This document shows, one piece after another, positions 34,993 through 43,531 of a DNA stretch of 64,000 bases. The stretch's first letter is position 1. Every line of letters starts with the position of its first letter. The DNA is taken from assembly GCF_001050275.1 (NCBI RefSeq), contig NZ_BBYA01000010.1:310001-374000 (forward strand). Reading direction: 5' to 3'. Origin of the DNA: Leptolinea tardivitalis (GTDB taxonomy: Bacteria; Chloroflexota; Anaerolineae; Anaerolineales; Anaerolineaceae). The notes beneath the pieces were generated by a model. That model did no database searches. It had not been told where the DNA came from and was given only the letters and a program-made list of their open reading frames with translations. The translations under genes and the position numbers were made by a program.

Positions 34993-37047
34993 ATGCATGA
35001 ACTACCCATTCTTCTTAATATAACCATTGCCCTCGTGGCCGCCTTTATCGGCGGACTGGCTGTCCGGAAAATTGGATTGCCGCCTATTGTGGGGTATCTT
35101 CTGGCCGGAATTGTAATCGGTCCATTCACACCAGGTTTTATTGGAGATATCGCCACCATTCAGGAGTTGGCAGAACTGGGGGTCATCTTCTTGATGCTCG
35201 GAGTGGGCCTGCATTTCTCTTTTGACGACTTGCTAAAAGTCCGGGATATTGCCATACCAGGCGCCTTGTTGCAAATGATACTGGCAACTTTAGCCGGTTT
35301 CGGTCTCAGTCGTTTTTGGGGATGGTCTGTTCCAGCTGGAATCGTTCTGGGATTGGCAGTCTCCGTGGCCAGCACCGTTGTATTACTGCGTGGATTGATG
35401 GACAACTCCCTGCTGAATACCCCCCACGGCCAGGCTGCCGTCGGATGGCTGGTGATGGAAGATATCCTGTCCGTAATGATTCTGGTGTTTATGCCGGTAT
35501 TCTCTGGACACGGGGAATTTAACTGGACGGTGATCGGCACCACCCTGTTGAAAATCGCCGCCTTTGGCATCGTTATGTTTGTTCTTGGGAAAAAGTTCAT
35601 CCCATGGCTGTTGGAGAGAATCGCCCATACACGTTCCCGCGAATTGTTCTTGCTGGCTGTTCTGGCGATTACACTGGGAACCGCATTGGGATCCGCGAAG
35701 CTCTTTGGTATTTCTCTGGCTCTGGGTGCATTCGTTGCCGGGGCAATTATCAGCCAATCGCACCTCAGCCATCAGGTGGGAGCTGATATCAATTCGTTCA
35801 AAGATGCCTTTGCTGTATTGTTCTTTGTATCGGTCGGTATGTTGGTCAATCCAGTTTTCTTATGGCAAAACTTGGGTCTCGTGGTGGCGCTTTCACTTTT
35901 AATCATCCTGGGTAAGCTGATAATCACATTATTTTTGGGCACCCTGTTTCCCCACCCTGCACAAACCTTTATTGTGATTGCCATTGGGTTGAGCCAGATT
36001 GGTGAGTTTTCTTTCATTCTGGGGCAGGAAGGGGTGTTGTTAAACTACCTCAGCGCAGACCAATACTCACTAATTCTTGCAGGTTCTATTATTTCCATCG
36101 CGCTTAACCCCTTCATGTACCGGCTGGTCCCCTTACTTAACCAGTGGCTGCGGAATGTACCCTTTTTATGGAAGCGTCTTGACCGTCATGACGTTCGACC
36201 GATTCTTCCTGAATCCGGAATCAAAGACCATGTAGTGATCATCGGATATGGTCAGGTTGGCTGCCATCTGGTGGATGTGTTGGAAATGTTGCATGTTCCA
36301 CAGCTTGTCATCGAAACAGAAGCCGCTCAAATTGAAGCTTTGAACAAGCGCGGAATTCCTTCGCTATTCGGCGATGCCGCCAATTCTGAAGTGATTAAAT
36401 TCGCCCGGCTGGAAACGGCCGCCCTTCTCGTAATCACCATTCCGGACGAATCTTCAACAGCTCTAATTGTTACCTCGGCAAAGGACATCAATCCAAATCT
36501 GCGGGTTATTGCACGTGCCAGTTCAATGGAAGGTATCAACACTCTGACCGAACGGGGTGCAAATCATATTGTCCACCCTGAATTAGAAGGCGGACTGGAA
36601 ATTCTCTCGCATACGCTGCTTGAATTAAATTTTCCGCTGCGGGAAGTTCATCAATATACAGAAGCCATTCGCCATGACCGATACAATACGACCATCAATA
36701 CACCGGAAGAATTTAACACACTGCAAGATATGTTGACCTTCATTGATGCCATTGATATCACCTGGACAAAAATTCCGGCAGAAAGTCCCCTGATAGGACA
36801 ATCCCTGTCTGAGGCAAATATCCGCGCTCATACCGGGGCATCCATAGTAGCTTTGATACGGGATGGTCATATCACAGCCAATCCCAAATCTTCCACAATT
36901 TTTGAAATTGCTGATCGGATCGGGTTGATCGGAGACCACGATAATGTGGAAGCTGCCCTGCAATTGATCCGGGGGACACCGAAGGTAATAGAAACTGGAG
37001 ACGAAACACCCTTTATAGCACCTTCACCAGATACACAAATTCCTTGA
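34993..37047 (+). CDS. CPA2 cation:proton antiporter with RCK domains (KefB/YbaL-like)
   Basis: 684-residue transporter. Twelve or so membrane helices occupy about 5-390 and include the CPA2 core LPPIVGYLLAGIVIGPFTPG and GVGLHFSFDDL. A TrkA-N/RCK Rossmann domain follows (about 410-530: HVVIIGYGQVGCHLVDVL), then a TrkA-C domain (about 565-650). Relatives exchange K+ or Na+ for H+ and are gated by nucleotides or glutathione at the RCK domain. There is no ancillary KefF/KefG gene nearby. Its stop codon lies within the -35 box of the next promoter. Confidence 0.92.
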   Translation: MHELPILLNITIALVAAFIGGLAVRKIGLPPIVGYLLAGIVIGPFTPGFIGDIATIQELAELGVIFLMLGVGLHFSFDDLLKVRDIAIPGALLQMILATLAGFGLSRFWGWSVPAGIVLGLAVSVASTVVLLRGLMDNSLLNTPHGQAAVGWLVMEDILSVMILVFMPVFSGHGEFNWTVIGTTLLKIAAFGIVMFVLGKKFIPWLLERIAHTRSRELFLLAVLAITLGTALGSAKLFGISLALGAFVAGAIISQSHLSHQVGADINSFKDAFAVLFFVSVGMLVNPVFLWQNLGLVVALSLLIILGKLIITLFLGTLFPHPAQTFIVIAIGLSQIGEFSFILGQEGVLLNYLSADQYSLILAGSIISIALNPFMYRLVPLLNQWLRNVPFLWKRLDRHDVRPILPESGIKDHVVIIGYGQVGCHLVDVLEMLHVPQLVIETEAAQIEALNKRGIPSLFGDAANSEVIKFARLETAALLVITIPDESSTALIVTSAKDINPNLRVIARASSMEGINTLTERGANHIVHPELEGGLEILSHTLLELNFPLREVHQYTEAIRHDRYNTTINTPEEFNTLQDMLTFIDAIDITWTKIPAESPLIGQSLSEANIRAHTGASIVALIRDGHITANPKSSTIFEIADRIGLIGDHDNVEAALQLIRGTPKVIETGDETPFIAPSPDTQIP

Positions 37048-37087
37048 CATTTTGATCAGCCATCTTATAATTGAAAAACACTTTCAA
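37044..37087 (+). promoter_or_regulatory. Promoter and Fur-type operator of the fur-like gene
   Basis: TTGACA (37044-37049), 16 bases and TATAAT (37066-37071) form a consensus promoter; the -35 contains the antiporter stop codon. TTGAAA-N5-TTTCAA (37071-37087) is an inverted repeat at the expected start of transcription, suggesting autorepression. Confidence 0.75.
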
Positions 37088-37103
37088 TAATATCGAGTGA
37101 TGG

Positions 37104-37541
37104 ATGACTGCCGAAAATAAAAAGGCTGCAGAATGGATTAAATTGCTTCAAAACAGCGGGTACCGTCAGACGGAAGCCCGCAATACAATCGTTGAAGTAA
37201 TCCTCGAAACCAATAGGGCATTGGAACCGCTGGAAATATTTGAAATTGCCCGCAAGCGCCAGGCGGGCCTGGGATTGGTTACGGTTTACCGCACACTTGA
37301 ACGTTTGGAAGCACTGGGTCTGGTTCAACGTGTTCACCAACCGGGCGCCTGTAACATGTACCTGCAGGCACCTCAAGGACACCAGCATTTGTTGATATGC
37401 ACATCGTGCGGAAAAGCTGAATTCTTTAATGGTGACGATCTGACTCCGTTGATGGAAACAGTGGCCGCCAGGTCTGGATACCAGATTACAGAGCACTGGT
37501 TCCAATTGTTTGGCTGCTGTGCAGACTGTCAGAGAAAATAA
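37104..37541 (+). CDS. Fur-family metalloregulator, probably Zur-like
   Basis: 145-residue winged-helix repressor. The N-terminal HTH includes SGYRQTEARNTIVEVIL and GLGLVTVYRTLERLEALGLV. The C-terminal domain has the structural zinc pairs CTSC and CADC and metal-site histidines in HQHLLICTSCGKAEFF. The zinc-type binding protein gene follows after 45 bases, so zinc (Zur) rather than iron is the better guess. Its promoter carries an inverted repeat at the start site, consistent with autoregulation. Confidence 0.88.
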   Translation: MTAENKKAAEWIKLLQNSGYRQTEARNTIVEVILETNRALEPLEIFEIARKRQAGLGLVTVYRTLERLEALGLVQRVHQPGACNMYLQAPQGHQHLLICTSCGKAEFFNGDDLTPLMETVAARSGYQITEHWFQLFGCCADCQRK

Positions 37542-37586
37542 TCGATCTTAATCATCCGCTGGAGAGCGGTTTTTTAGGAGGAGTAT

Positions 37587-38543
37587 ATGAAAAAGAGTTT
37601 CATTATCATCAATACTTTTTTAGTTGTCTTTAGCCTGTTACTGATTGGCTGCCAACCAACATCACCAGCACCGGTTGGAAAAGAAACCGCGAGTTTGAAG
37701 GTCATTGCTGCAGAGTCTTTCCTTGCTGATGTTGCCCAAAATGTCGCAGGTGATCGGGCAAAGGTAGATTCGTTGATTCCGATTGGAATGGATCCCCACG
37801 CCTTTGAACCGGTTCCCCAGGATGTGGCGAAAATTGTAAACAGCTCTGTTGTCATCATCAATGGAAAAGGCATTGAATGGTGGTTGAACAAAATTCTGAC
37901 AAGCTCTGGCGGGGACCATCTTGTTATTACAGCCTGTGAGGGTTTGGCTAACCGTGAACCTCGTGAAGGAGAAAAAGCTGAAGGCGAAGCGGAAGAAGAG
38001 CCTGATCACGATGAAGGTGATCCCCATTACTGGCTGGACCCGATCAGCATGATTCATTATGTGGAAAATATACGCGACGGCTTAATTAAAGTAGATCCTG
38101 ACGGGAAAGATGTTTATACAAAAAATGCCGAAATATATATCGAGAAGTTAAAAAATCTGGACGCGGATATTCGCAAACAGGTAGAGACAATCCCGGAAGA
38201 TAAACGCCTGATTGTTACCAACCATGAAAGCTTCGGGTATTTTGCTGACCGGTATGGCTTTAAAATCATTGGCACAATTGTTCCCAGCGTCAGTACCGGC
38301 GCCACACCATCAGCCCAACAAGTGGCAAAACTTGTTGACCATATCCGGTCCACGGGAGCCTCGGCTATCTTTCTGGAAACGGGAACCAATCCGGCTTTGG
38401 CAGAACAGATTTCCAAAGAGACTGGCGTCAAAGTTGTGACTGATCTCTACACGCATTCCATAACAGCCGCCGATGGAAAAGCGCCCACATATATTGACAT
38501 GATGAAATACAACGTGAAAATCATTGTAGACACGTTAAAATAG
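37587..38543 (+). CDS. Zinc/manganese ABC transporter substrate-binding lipoprotein (ZnuA-like)
   Basis: 318-residue cluster A-I metal-binding protein. The signal peptide ends in the lipobox LIGC (Cys22). Metal ligands are visible as the His of MDPHAFEP, the His of DPHYWLDP, the His of TNHESFGYF and the acidic residue of VVTDLYTH. A short acidic/His loop (EEEPDHDEGDPH) replaces the long His-rich loop of ZnuA. AGGAGG precedes the ATG. It is cotranscribed with a Fur-family gene and followed by a terminator, and no permease or ATPase is adjacent. Confidence 0.9.
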   Translation: MKKSFIIINTFLVVFSLLLIGCQPTSPAPVGKETASLKVIAAESFLADVAQNVAGDRAKVDSLIPIGMDPHAFEPVPQDVAKIVNSSVVIINGKGIEWWLNKILTSSGGDHLVITACEGLANREPREGEKAEGEAEEEPDHDEGDPHYWLDPISMIHYVENIRDGLIKVDPDGKDVYTKNAEIYIEKLKNLDADIRKQVETIPEDKRLIVTNHESFGYFADRYGFKIIGTIVPSVSTGATPSAQQVAKLVDHIRSTGASAIFLETGTNPALAEQISKETGVKVVTDLYTHSITAADGKAPTYIDMMKYNVKIIVDTLK

Positions 38544-38562
38544 AACTTCTGTGAACTTGACG

Positions 38563-38596
38563 AAGGATCATCTAGCTTATGATGATCCTTTTTTTT
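38563..38596 (+). terminator. Rho-independent terminator
   Basis: Ten-bp stem AAGGATCATC, an eight-base loop, its complement, then eight T's. It ends the fur/zinc-binding protein unit. Confidence 0.92.
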
Positions 38597-38633
38597 ATTT
38601 CCCGTAAAATGAAAGAGATTAGAGAGAGGGAAC

Positions 38634-39446
38634 ATGACTATTTTAATGATCGTTTTATTGGCACTGGCAATCTTCGCCTTAATCCTCTGGGTTGGTCTGC
38701 AAGTATCCCCGCGGCCCTTTGCTGATTATCACGGTAAACCTGCTGAAATCAAAACCATCCCCTTGCCGGAAGGCTTGCCACAACCGGTGGAACGATATTA
38801 CAGGGTGGTTTACGGAGATGAAATCCCGGTGATTACGTCAGCTGTATTAACGGGTCATGCAACCCTGCGGCCGTTTGGACCGGTCTTTTTACCCGCGCGT
38901 TTCCGCTTCACCCATCTAGCCGGAAAAGACTATCGCCATTATATTGAAGTGACCTTTTTTAACATCCCAATTCTCAAAGTAAATGAGAGATATCTGGATA
39001 AGAAAGCCCGCATGGAACTGCCCTTTGCCACAGATGAAGGAGATAAACTTGATCAGGCAGCCAATCTTGGTTTATGGGCGGAAACAGCCTGGTTTCCCTC
39101 TGTCTTTCTGACAACACCCGGCGTTAACTGGCTGCCGGCAGATGATAATACCGCTTTGCTGGTCGTGCCCTTCAATGAGAGTACCGACCAGTTTATCGTA
39201 CGTTTTGATCCTGAAACCGGCTTTGCCATGTGGTTTGAAGCCATGCGTTACCATGATTCCAAAAGCACTGAGAAAGTGCTATGGTTGAATCACGTAATAG
39301 ACCTGAAAAAGGATGGTCTTAAATTAAGCTTCAAAACCGGGTCAGCCATCTGGATGGATGACGGCAAACCCTGGGCTTATTTCACCGTAGATAACATCAA
39401 CCTGAATGTTGACGTTTCTGAATATATTCGGCAAAAGGGTATCTAG
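38634..39446 (+). CDS. DUF6544-like membrane-anchored protein
   Basis: 270 residues with an N-terminal membrane helix (1-23) and a beta-rich exported domain. LPQPVERYYRVVYGDEIPVI and the later RFRFTHLAGKDYRHYIEVTFF and TTPGVNWLPADD resemble the DUF6544 family; the match is from memory and moderate. GAGAGAGGG precedes the ATG. It starts a run of three genes ending at 41288, all membrane-associated and of unknown function. Confidence 0.65.
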   Translation: MTILMIVLLALAIFALILWVGLQVSPRPFADYHGKPAEIKTIPLPEGLPQPVERYYRVVYGDEIPVITSAVLTGHATLRPFGPVFLPARFRFTHLAGKDYRHYIEVTFFNIPILKVNERYLDKKARMELPFATDEGDKLDQAANLGLWAETAWFPSVFLTTPGVNWLPADDNTALLVVPFNESTDQFIVRFDPETGFAMWFEAMRYHDSKSTEKVLWLNHVIDLKKDGLKLSFKTGSAIWMDDGKPWAYFTVDNINLNVDVSEYIRQKGI

Positions 39447-39492
39447 CCATATAGACAGTGAGCCAATAATATCGGAAATGGAGGGTTGAAAA

Positions 39493-40362
39493 ATGAAACA
39501 AAACCGGGCTTTGACTGTGCTCATACCGATATTGATCCTGGCAGCGGTGGCATCCACCTGTGCCGGTCTGTTCTCACAGGGCGGACCCGGCCCCTTCACG
39601 GTTACGAGCCTGCATGGAAAAGATGTGACCCTGTATGGTCAGGGAATCTATCGATTTGATACGTATTTCCGTGCACCCATTGCCCGGGGAACGGATGCTG
39701 TGACGCTGTTTCTGGCTGTTCCCCTGTTGGTGTTTACTTTTATCCAATACCAAAAAGGTTCGTTACGAGGGACCCTTTTTTTAACAGGATTACTGGCGTA
39801 CTTCCTGTATAACTCCGCCTCCATGGCACTGGGAATAGCTTACAATTCCTTCTTCCTGGTTTATATCATCTACTTTTCATGCAGCCTGTATTCTTTCATT
39901 CTGGCGTATTTCTCCATACGTGTAGATGAATTACCGGAACGAATTGAAGCAGGCTTTCCGCACCGCCTGGCAGCTTACCTGTTATTCTTTGCCGGCCTTT
40001 CCGTATTTGTCTGGTTGAATGAGATTTTGAATCCATTATTCAAAGGGATTTATCCACCAGGCCTCGACACCTACACGACTGAAATCACCTTTGTGATTGA
40101 CCTGGGGATCATTCCGGCAGCCTGTTATATTGCCGGTTTTCTTCTTCTGCGCCGCCGGCCTAACGGCTATCTATTAACATTTGTGATGTTGACTCTCCTG
40201 GCCATGATCGGGTTGGTTGTCTTGAGCCAGACAGTTTTTCAGGCTGCCGCCGGTATTTACCTGGCACCCGGGCAATACTTCGGATTAGTGGGCACATTTA
40301 CCATTCTCGGTTGTCTGGCCATTTGGACCATTGTAAAAATACTGAAAAATGTGGCAAACTAA
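39493..40362 (+). CDS. Unknown polytopic membrane protein, paralog 1
   Basis: 289 residues with seven or so membrane helices. After the first helix comes an exported loop with GKDVTLYGQGIYRFDTYF, and GSLRGTLFLTGLLAYFLYN lies between helices 2 and 3. The same plan and several identical stretches occur in the next gene, so the two are tandem duplicates that have diverged. GGAGGG lies before the ATG. I do not recognise the family. Confidence 0.75.
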   Translation: MKQNRALTVLIPILILAAVASTCAGLFSQGGPGPFTVTSLHGKDVTLYGQGIYRFDTYFRAPIARGTDAVTLFLAVPLLVFTFIQYQKGSLRGTLFLTGLLAYFLYNSASMALGIAYNSFFLVYIIYFSCSLYSFILAYFSIRVDELPERIEAGFPHRLAAYLLFFAGLSVFVWLNEILNPLFKGIYPPGLDTYTTEITFVIDLGIIPAACYIAGFLLLRRRPNGYLLTFVMLTLLAMIGLVVLSQTVFQAAAGIYLAPGQYFGLVGTFTILGCLAIWTIVKILKNVAN

Positions 40363-40409
40363 CCTGACCAACATCAGACACGATTTTTTCATTTTTGGAA
40401 GATTGATAC

Positions 40410-41288
40410 ATGAAATTTCAAAAACCATTAACCTGGCTTATCATGCCTATAATAATCCTTTCCCTCTTTGCGGCCGGTATGGGATTGTTCTATCAATCCC
40501 CCGGTCAGCCGATGGCTTACAAAACCCTGCGCGGCGAACAGGTGACCATCAACAGGCAGGGATTGTACTGGTTTGATACGGTCAGTATGGCAGCACAGAT
40601 GCAGGGGAACGACGTTATTACTTTGACAGTTGGGCTGCCTTTGCTGATTATTTCCACAATTCTGGCCTTCCGCGGTTCGTTGCGGGGGCGCCTGCTCCTG
40701 ACGGGAACATTGGGATTCTTCCTCTATACGTATATGTCAATGTCCATGCTGACAGCCTATAACAACCTTTTCCTCGTATATGTTTGCCTGTTTGGCATGT
40801 GTCTGTATGCCTTCATTCTCAGCATGCTGTCATTTGATCTGGCAGACTTGCCTGCACATTTCTCACCGAATCTCCCAGGAAAAACCATGGCCGGGTTGAT
40901 GTTCCTGGTCGGGGCTTTTCTCACCCTTGCCTGGCTGGGACGTATCCTTCCACCGCTGCTGCAAAACAGCACACCGGCATTGGAAAATACCACCACCCTG
41001 GTCATTCAGGCAATGGATCTTGTTTTGATTGTTCCTTTGGCTGTTCTTTCAGGGATTCTGCTTCTCAAACGCAGCGCCTGGGGATACCTTCTCGGGTCCG
41101 TCTTTATTCTCAAATCCATTACCATGGGACTGGGCGTAAGTGCCATGGGTATCAATATGGCGCTCAAAGGTGTGCCAGACAGTCTTGGCATTCTGGTGCC
41201 CTTTCTGACAATCACCATGGTAAATATCTGGCTGGCGGTTGTGCTGCTGAAATGTATTGATGCGAGGCCATCAACTACAGGTAGTTGA
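40410..41288 (+). CDS. Unknown polytopic membrane protein, paralog 2
   Basis: 292 residues, about seven membrane helices. The equivalent motifs are GEQVTINRQGLYWFDTVSMA, GNDVITLTVGLPLLI and GSLRGRLLLTGTLGFFLYTY, clearly homologous to the preceding gene. It begins 47 bases after that gene's stop and is followed by a strong terminator. The function is unknown. Confidence 0.75.
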   Translation: MKFQKPLTWLIMPIIILSLFAAGMGLFYQSPGQPMAYKTLRGEQVTINRQGLYWFDTVSMAAQMQGNDVITLTVGLPLLIISTILAFRGSLRGRLLLTGTLGFFLYTYMSMSMLTAYNNLFLVYVCLFGMCLYAFILSMLSFDLADLPAHFSPNLPGKTMAGLMFLVGAFLTLAWLGRILPPLLQNSTPALENTTTLVIQAMDLVLIVPLAVLSGILLLKRSAWGYLLGSVFILKSITMGLGVSAMGINMALKGVPDSLGILVPFLTITMVNIWLAVVLLKCIDARPSTTGS

Positions 41289-41301
41289 ACATCTTATTGA
41301 T

Positions 41302-41340
41302 AAAAAACAGCAGACCTGGCAATGGTCTGCTGTTTTTTTT
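41302..41340. terminator. Bidirectional terminator
   Basis: AAAAAACAGCAGACC and its complement (41324-41338) form a 15-bp stem with a seven-base loop and T runs on both strands, between convergent genes. Confidence 0.92.
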
Positions 41341-41356
41341 GTTCACATATGGCTTT

Positions 41357-41782
41357 TTACATTGTTTTCGAGTACCGACTGGAGAAATAAATCGTCAAAA
41401 GTCCTTCAAGAAGGATCAGCCCGGCAACCATCAAGATGATGTTGCGATCAGCACCCATAAAGCCCAAAATAAGGATGAACACACACAACACATAGTTCAT
41501 GATGCGGGCGACCATGTAGCCTGTCCGTTCCCGAATACGGGTGTTTCTTTCATCATTAATTTCAATTTCTTTGCTTTTTCGGATGGCTTCATCTTCAATG
41601 CTGGTAACAACAAAGGAACGGATTAACCACCCGATACCTAAACCAGAAGTGGCAGCACCTATACCAAAGGAAAGCCCTGACGCCATTTTTGTTTCAGATG
41701 AATTGAATACCAAAACTCCCACCAGCAACAGACCAATACCAAGCAATACAAGAAATCCATAAAACCATCGTTTAGTGTTCAT
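41357..41782 (-). CDS. Small membrane protein, DUF2178-like
   Basis: About 141 residues with four membrane helices in two pairs (about 5-27, 33-55, 90-110, 114-134). A cytoplasmic loop contains KSKEIEINDERNTRIRERTG, similar to DUF2178-type proteins that pair with small XRE regulators. The start at 41782 overlaps the regulator's stop region by 11 bases, and the GAG-rich end of that gene provides the ribosome site. Two-gene operon with the regulator; the function is unknown. Confidence 0.75.
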   Translation of the reverse strand: MNTKRWFYGFLVLLGIGLLLVGVLVFNSSETKMASGLSFGIGAATSGLGIGWLIRSFVVTSIEDEAIRKSKEIEINDERNTRIRERTGYMVARIMNYVLCVFILILGFMGADRNIILMVAGLILLEGLLTIYFSSRYSKTM

Positions 41783-41981
41783 CTTTCGTCTCCTCAAAAA
41801 TAAAAACTTCTTCAATCGTCATGCCAAAATACCGGGCAATTTTGTAAGCAAGAAGAATTGACGGGTTATACCGCCCATTCTCAATGGAACCAATTGTCTG
41901 TCTTGATACTTCCAGAGCTGATGCCAGCTCTTCCTGACGAATACCCTGTTGTTTGCGTAATTCTTCCAGACGATTTTTCAC
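41772..41981 (-). CDS. Small XRE-family HTH regulator
   Basis: 69-residue DNA-binding protein. The helix-turn-helix is IRQEELASALEVSRQTIGSI with ENGRYNPSILLAYKIARYF after it. It belongs to the YgzD/YozG-like group of minimal repressors paired with a DUF2178-type membrane protein. The GTG at 41981 is chosen because GGAGG precedes it by four bases. An operator palindrome overlaps its promoter. Confidence 0.85.
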   Translation of the reverse strand: MKNRLEELRKQQGIRQEELASALEVSRQTIGSIENGRYNPSILLAYKIARYFGMTIEEVFIFEETKDEH

Positions 41982-42000
41982 AATGCCTCCAGAAAAAAAC

Positions 42001-42075
42001 AAATGGAAAGCACACTTTCCATTTTTGATGATAGTATAGAGTTACAGAAATGTCAAGCATACTTTCCATTAAATA
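42001..42075 (-). promoter_or_regulatory. Promoter and operators of the XRE regulator operon
   Basis: On the minus strand, TTGACA (42051-42056), 17 bases, TATCAT (42028-42033). A perfect inverted repeat AAATGGAAAG-CACA-CTTTCCATTT (42001-42024) lies just downstream of the -10. A further half-site, ACTTTCCATT, occurs at about 42061-42070, upstream of the -35. The arrangement fits autorepression. Confidence 0.75.
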
Positions 42076-42132
42076 AACAAACAACTCCCATCAAAATTGA
42101 AGGAAGCTGTTCTTTTGAGGATATTGACTTTT

Positions 42133-42933
42133 CTAGGCTGTCAGTTTTATTTTTTCCTGCCAGATGGGGAGAGTCATACGAATGATGGTATTCATATCAT
42201 CGGCGTTCCAGGCTGCCCGACCGATGAAAAGACCATCCACACCCGGCAGTGCAATCAATTCGCAGCAATTCTGTTTGTTAACGCTGCCCCCATAGAGTAT
42301 CGGAATGTGATCAGCTTCACCCGGAAAGAGCTCTTCCAAAGTTGACCGGATCCTTGCATGAGCCTCTTCCACATAGTCAGGGGCAGCAGGTGTACCATTC
42401 ACTCCAATCGCCCAGACAGGTTCGTAGGCAATCCACAACCTCGAGAGTTTTTCTTTCGGGAAATCATGCAATCCTATTTTCAATTGAATACGGATTCTTT
42501 CTTCACTGATTCCCAGGTTTTTATCTGAAGCCGTCTCTCCGATACATAGAAGCGCCGTGAAACCATGATTAACCGCCGCAATTACTTTACGATTGGTTTC
42601 ATCATCCGTTTCGCCAAACACATGCCGCCTTTCAGAATGCCCGATCTCGACAACATCAATCCCCAGTTCCCGTAACATTACGGGCGAGATTTCGCCGGTG
42701 TACTGGCCGCTGTCTGCCCAGTTCATGTTCTGGGCACCGAGCTTCAACCGGTCAGACTTCAGCATCGAGGCAGCCGGAAGTGCCGTGAACGATGGGATAA
42801 TGAAAATATCAATGCTTTCCCGGGGCAGGTCAGACGTAACAGATACCAGCCGGGACAGATAGTCCACTGTCTCGGCAATGGTTTTATACATTTTCAGGTT
42901 AGAGCCGATCAGAAGCCGGTCAGAAGAGGTCAT
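42133..42933 (-). CDS. Triosephosphate isomerase family protein, possibly a tetrulose-phosphate isomerase
   Basis: 266-residue TIM-barrel enzyme with intact catalytic residues: Asn12/Lys14 (GSNLKMY), His99 (EIGHSERR) and Glu171 (AYEPVWAIG), plus the phosphate loop YGGSVN. It overlaps an RpiB-family gene by four bases (ATGA). In bacteria that use erythritol or threitol, a TpiA paralog and an RpiB paralog form the EryH/EryI (LerI/DerI) pair that isomerises tetrulose phosphates. That pairing makes a catabolic paralog more likely than the glycolytic enzyme, although no kinase or dehydrogenase for such a pathway is nearby. Confidence 0.85.
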   Translation of the reverse strand: MTSSDRLLIGSNLKMYKTIAETVDYLSRLVSVTSDLPRESIDIFIIPSFTALPAASMLKSDRLKLGAQNMNWADSGQYTGEISPVMLRELGIDVVEIGHSERRHVFGETDDETNRKVIAAVNHGFTALLCIGETASDKNLGISEERIRIQLKIGLHDFPKEKLSRLWIAYEPVWAIGVNGTPAAPDYVEEAHARIRSTLEELFPGEADHIPILYGGSVNKQNCCELIALPGVDGLFIGRAAWNADDMNTIIRMTLPIWQEKIKLTA

Positions 42934-43394
42934 CTTCCGCAGATCGTATGCTCAATACCTTTGATCGTGTCGACCTTGGCCTGTGAGGAGCCGCCCTGGA
43001 ATTCCAGGCTCAGCCATTCCTTCATAACTTTCTTGGCGAGTTCTGGTCCAATAATGCGGGCGCCCATGCAGATAACATTAGTGTTGTTGCTCAGGCGGGC
43101 GCGTTCAGCAGAATAGTTGTCATGACATACAGCCGCATAAATCCCGGGGAATTTATTGGCTGTGATGGCCATGCCAATCCCCGTACCGCAGATCAGGATG
43201 CCCTCTTTCTGGTATCCGCTGGCGATGATCTTCTCGCAGACGATTTTGGCTACATTGGGATAATATGTTTGATCTTCTTCCCCGGTTACCCCCACATCTT
43301 CATAGGTGTATCCCAGGTCGTCCAGCAACTTCATGATCACTTTTTTTAAACCAACAGCCGCATTATCACAACCAATAACAATATTCTTTTTCAT
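42930..43394 (-). CDS. RpiB/LacAB-family sugar-phosphate isomerase
   Basis: 154-residue aldose-ketose isomerase. The active-site cysteine is Cys69 in ILICGTGIGM. The usual SDHAG phosphate/ring-opening motif reads CDNAAV, and the usual REHN segment reads RLSNNTNV, so substrate preference probably differs from ribose 5-phosphate. GAGGG lies before the second methionine codon (43394), preferred over the ATG at 43400. It is the first gene of a two-gene unit with the triosephosphate-isomerase-like gene, pointing to D-erythrulose 4-phosphate or another tetrulose phosphate as substrate (inference). Confidence 0.85.
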   Translation of the reverse strand: MKKNIVIGCDNAAVGLKKVIMKLLDDLGYTYEDVGVTGEEDQTYYPNVAKIVCEKIIASGYQKEGILICGTGIGMAITANKFPGIYAAVCHDNYSAERARLSNNTNVICMGARIIGPELAKKVMKEWLSLEFQGGSSQAKVDTIKGIEHTICGR

Positions 43395-43531
43395 TAACAT
43401 CCCTCAACAATAAAAATTGCACTACAAATAAAAGTAACTTGATGTGAATCATACCATTTTTTTTATTGGCGTATTTACTTTCTTCAATTTTTGATATCAG
43501 AAGCGGTATTACAATCATTCGCATTCATCAG

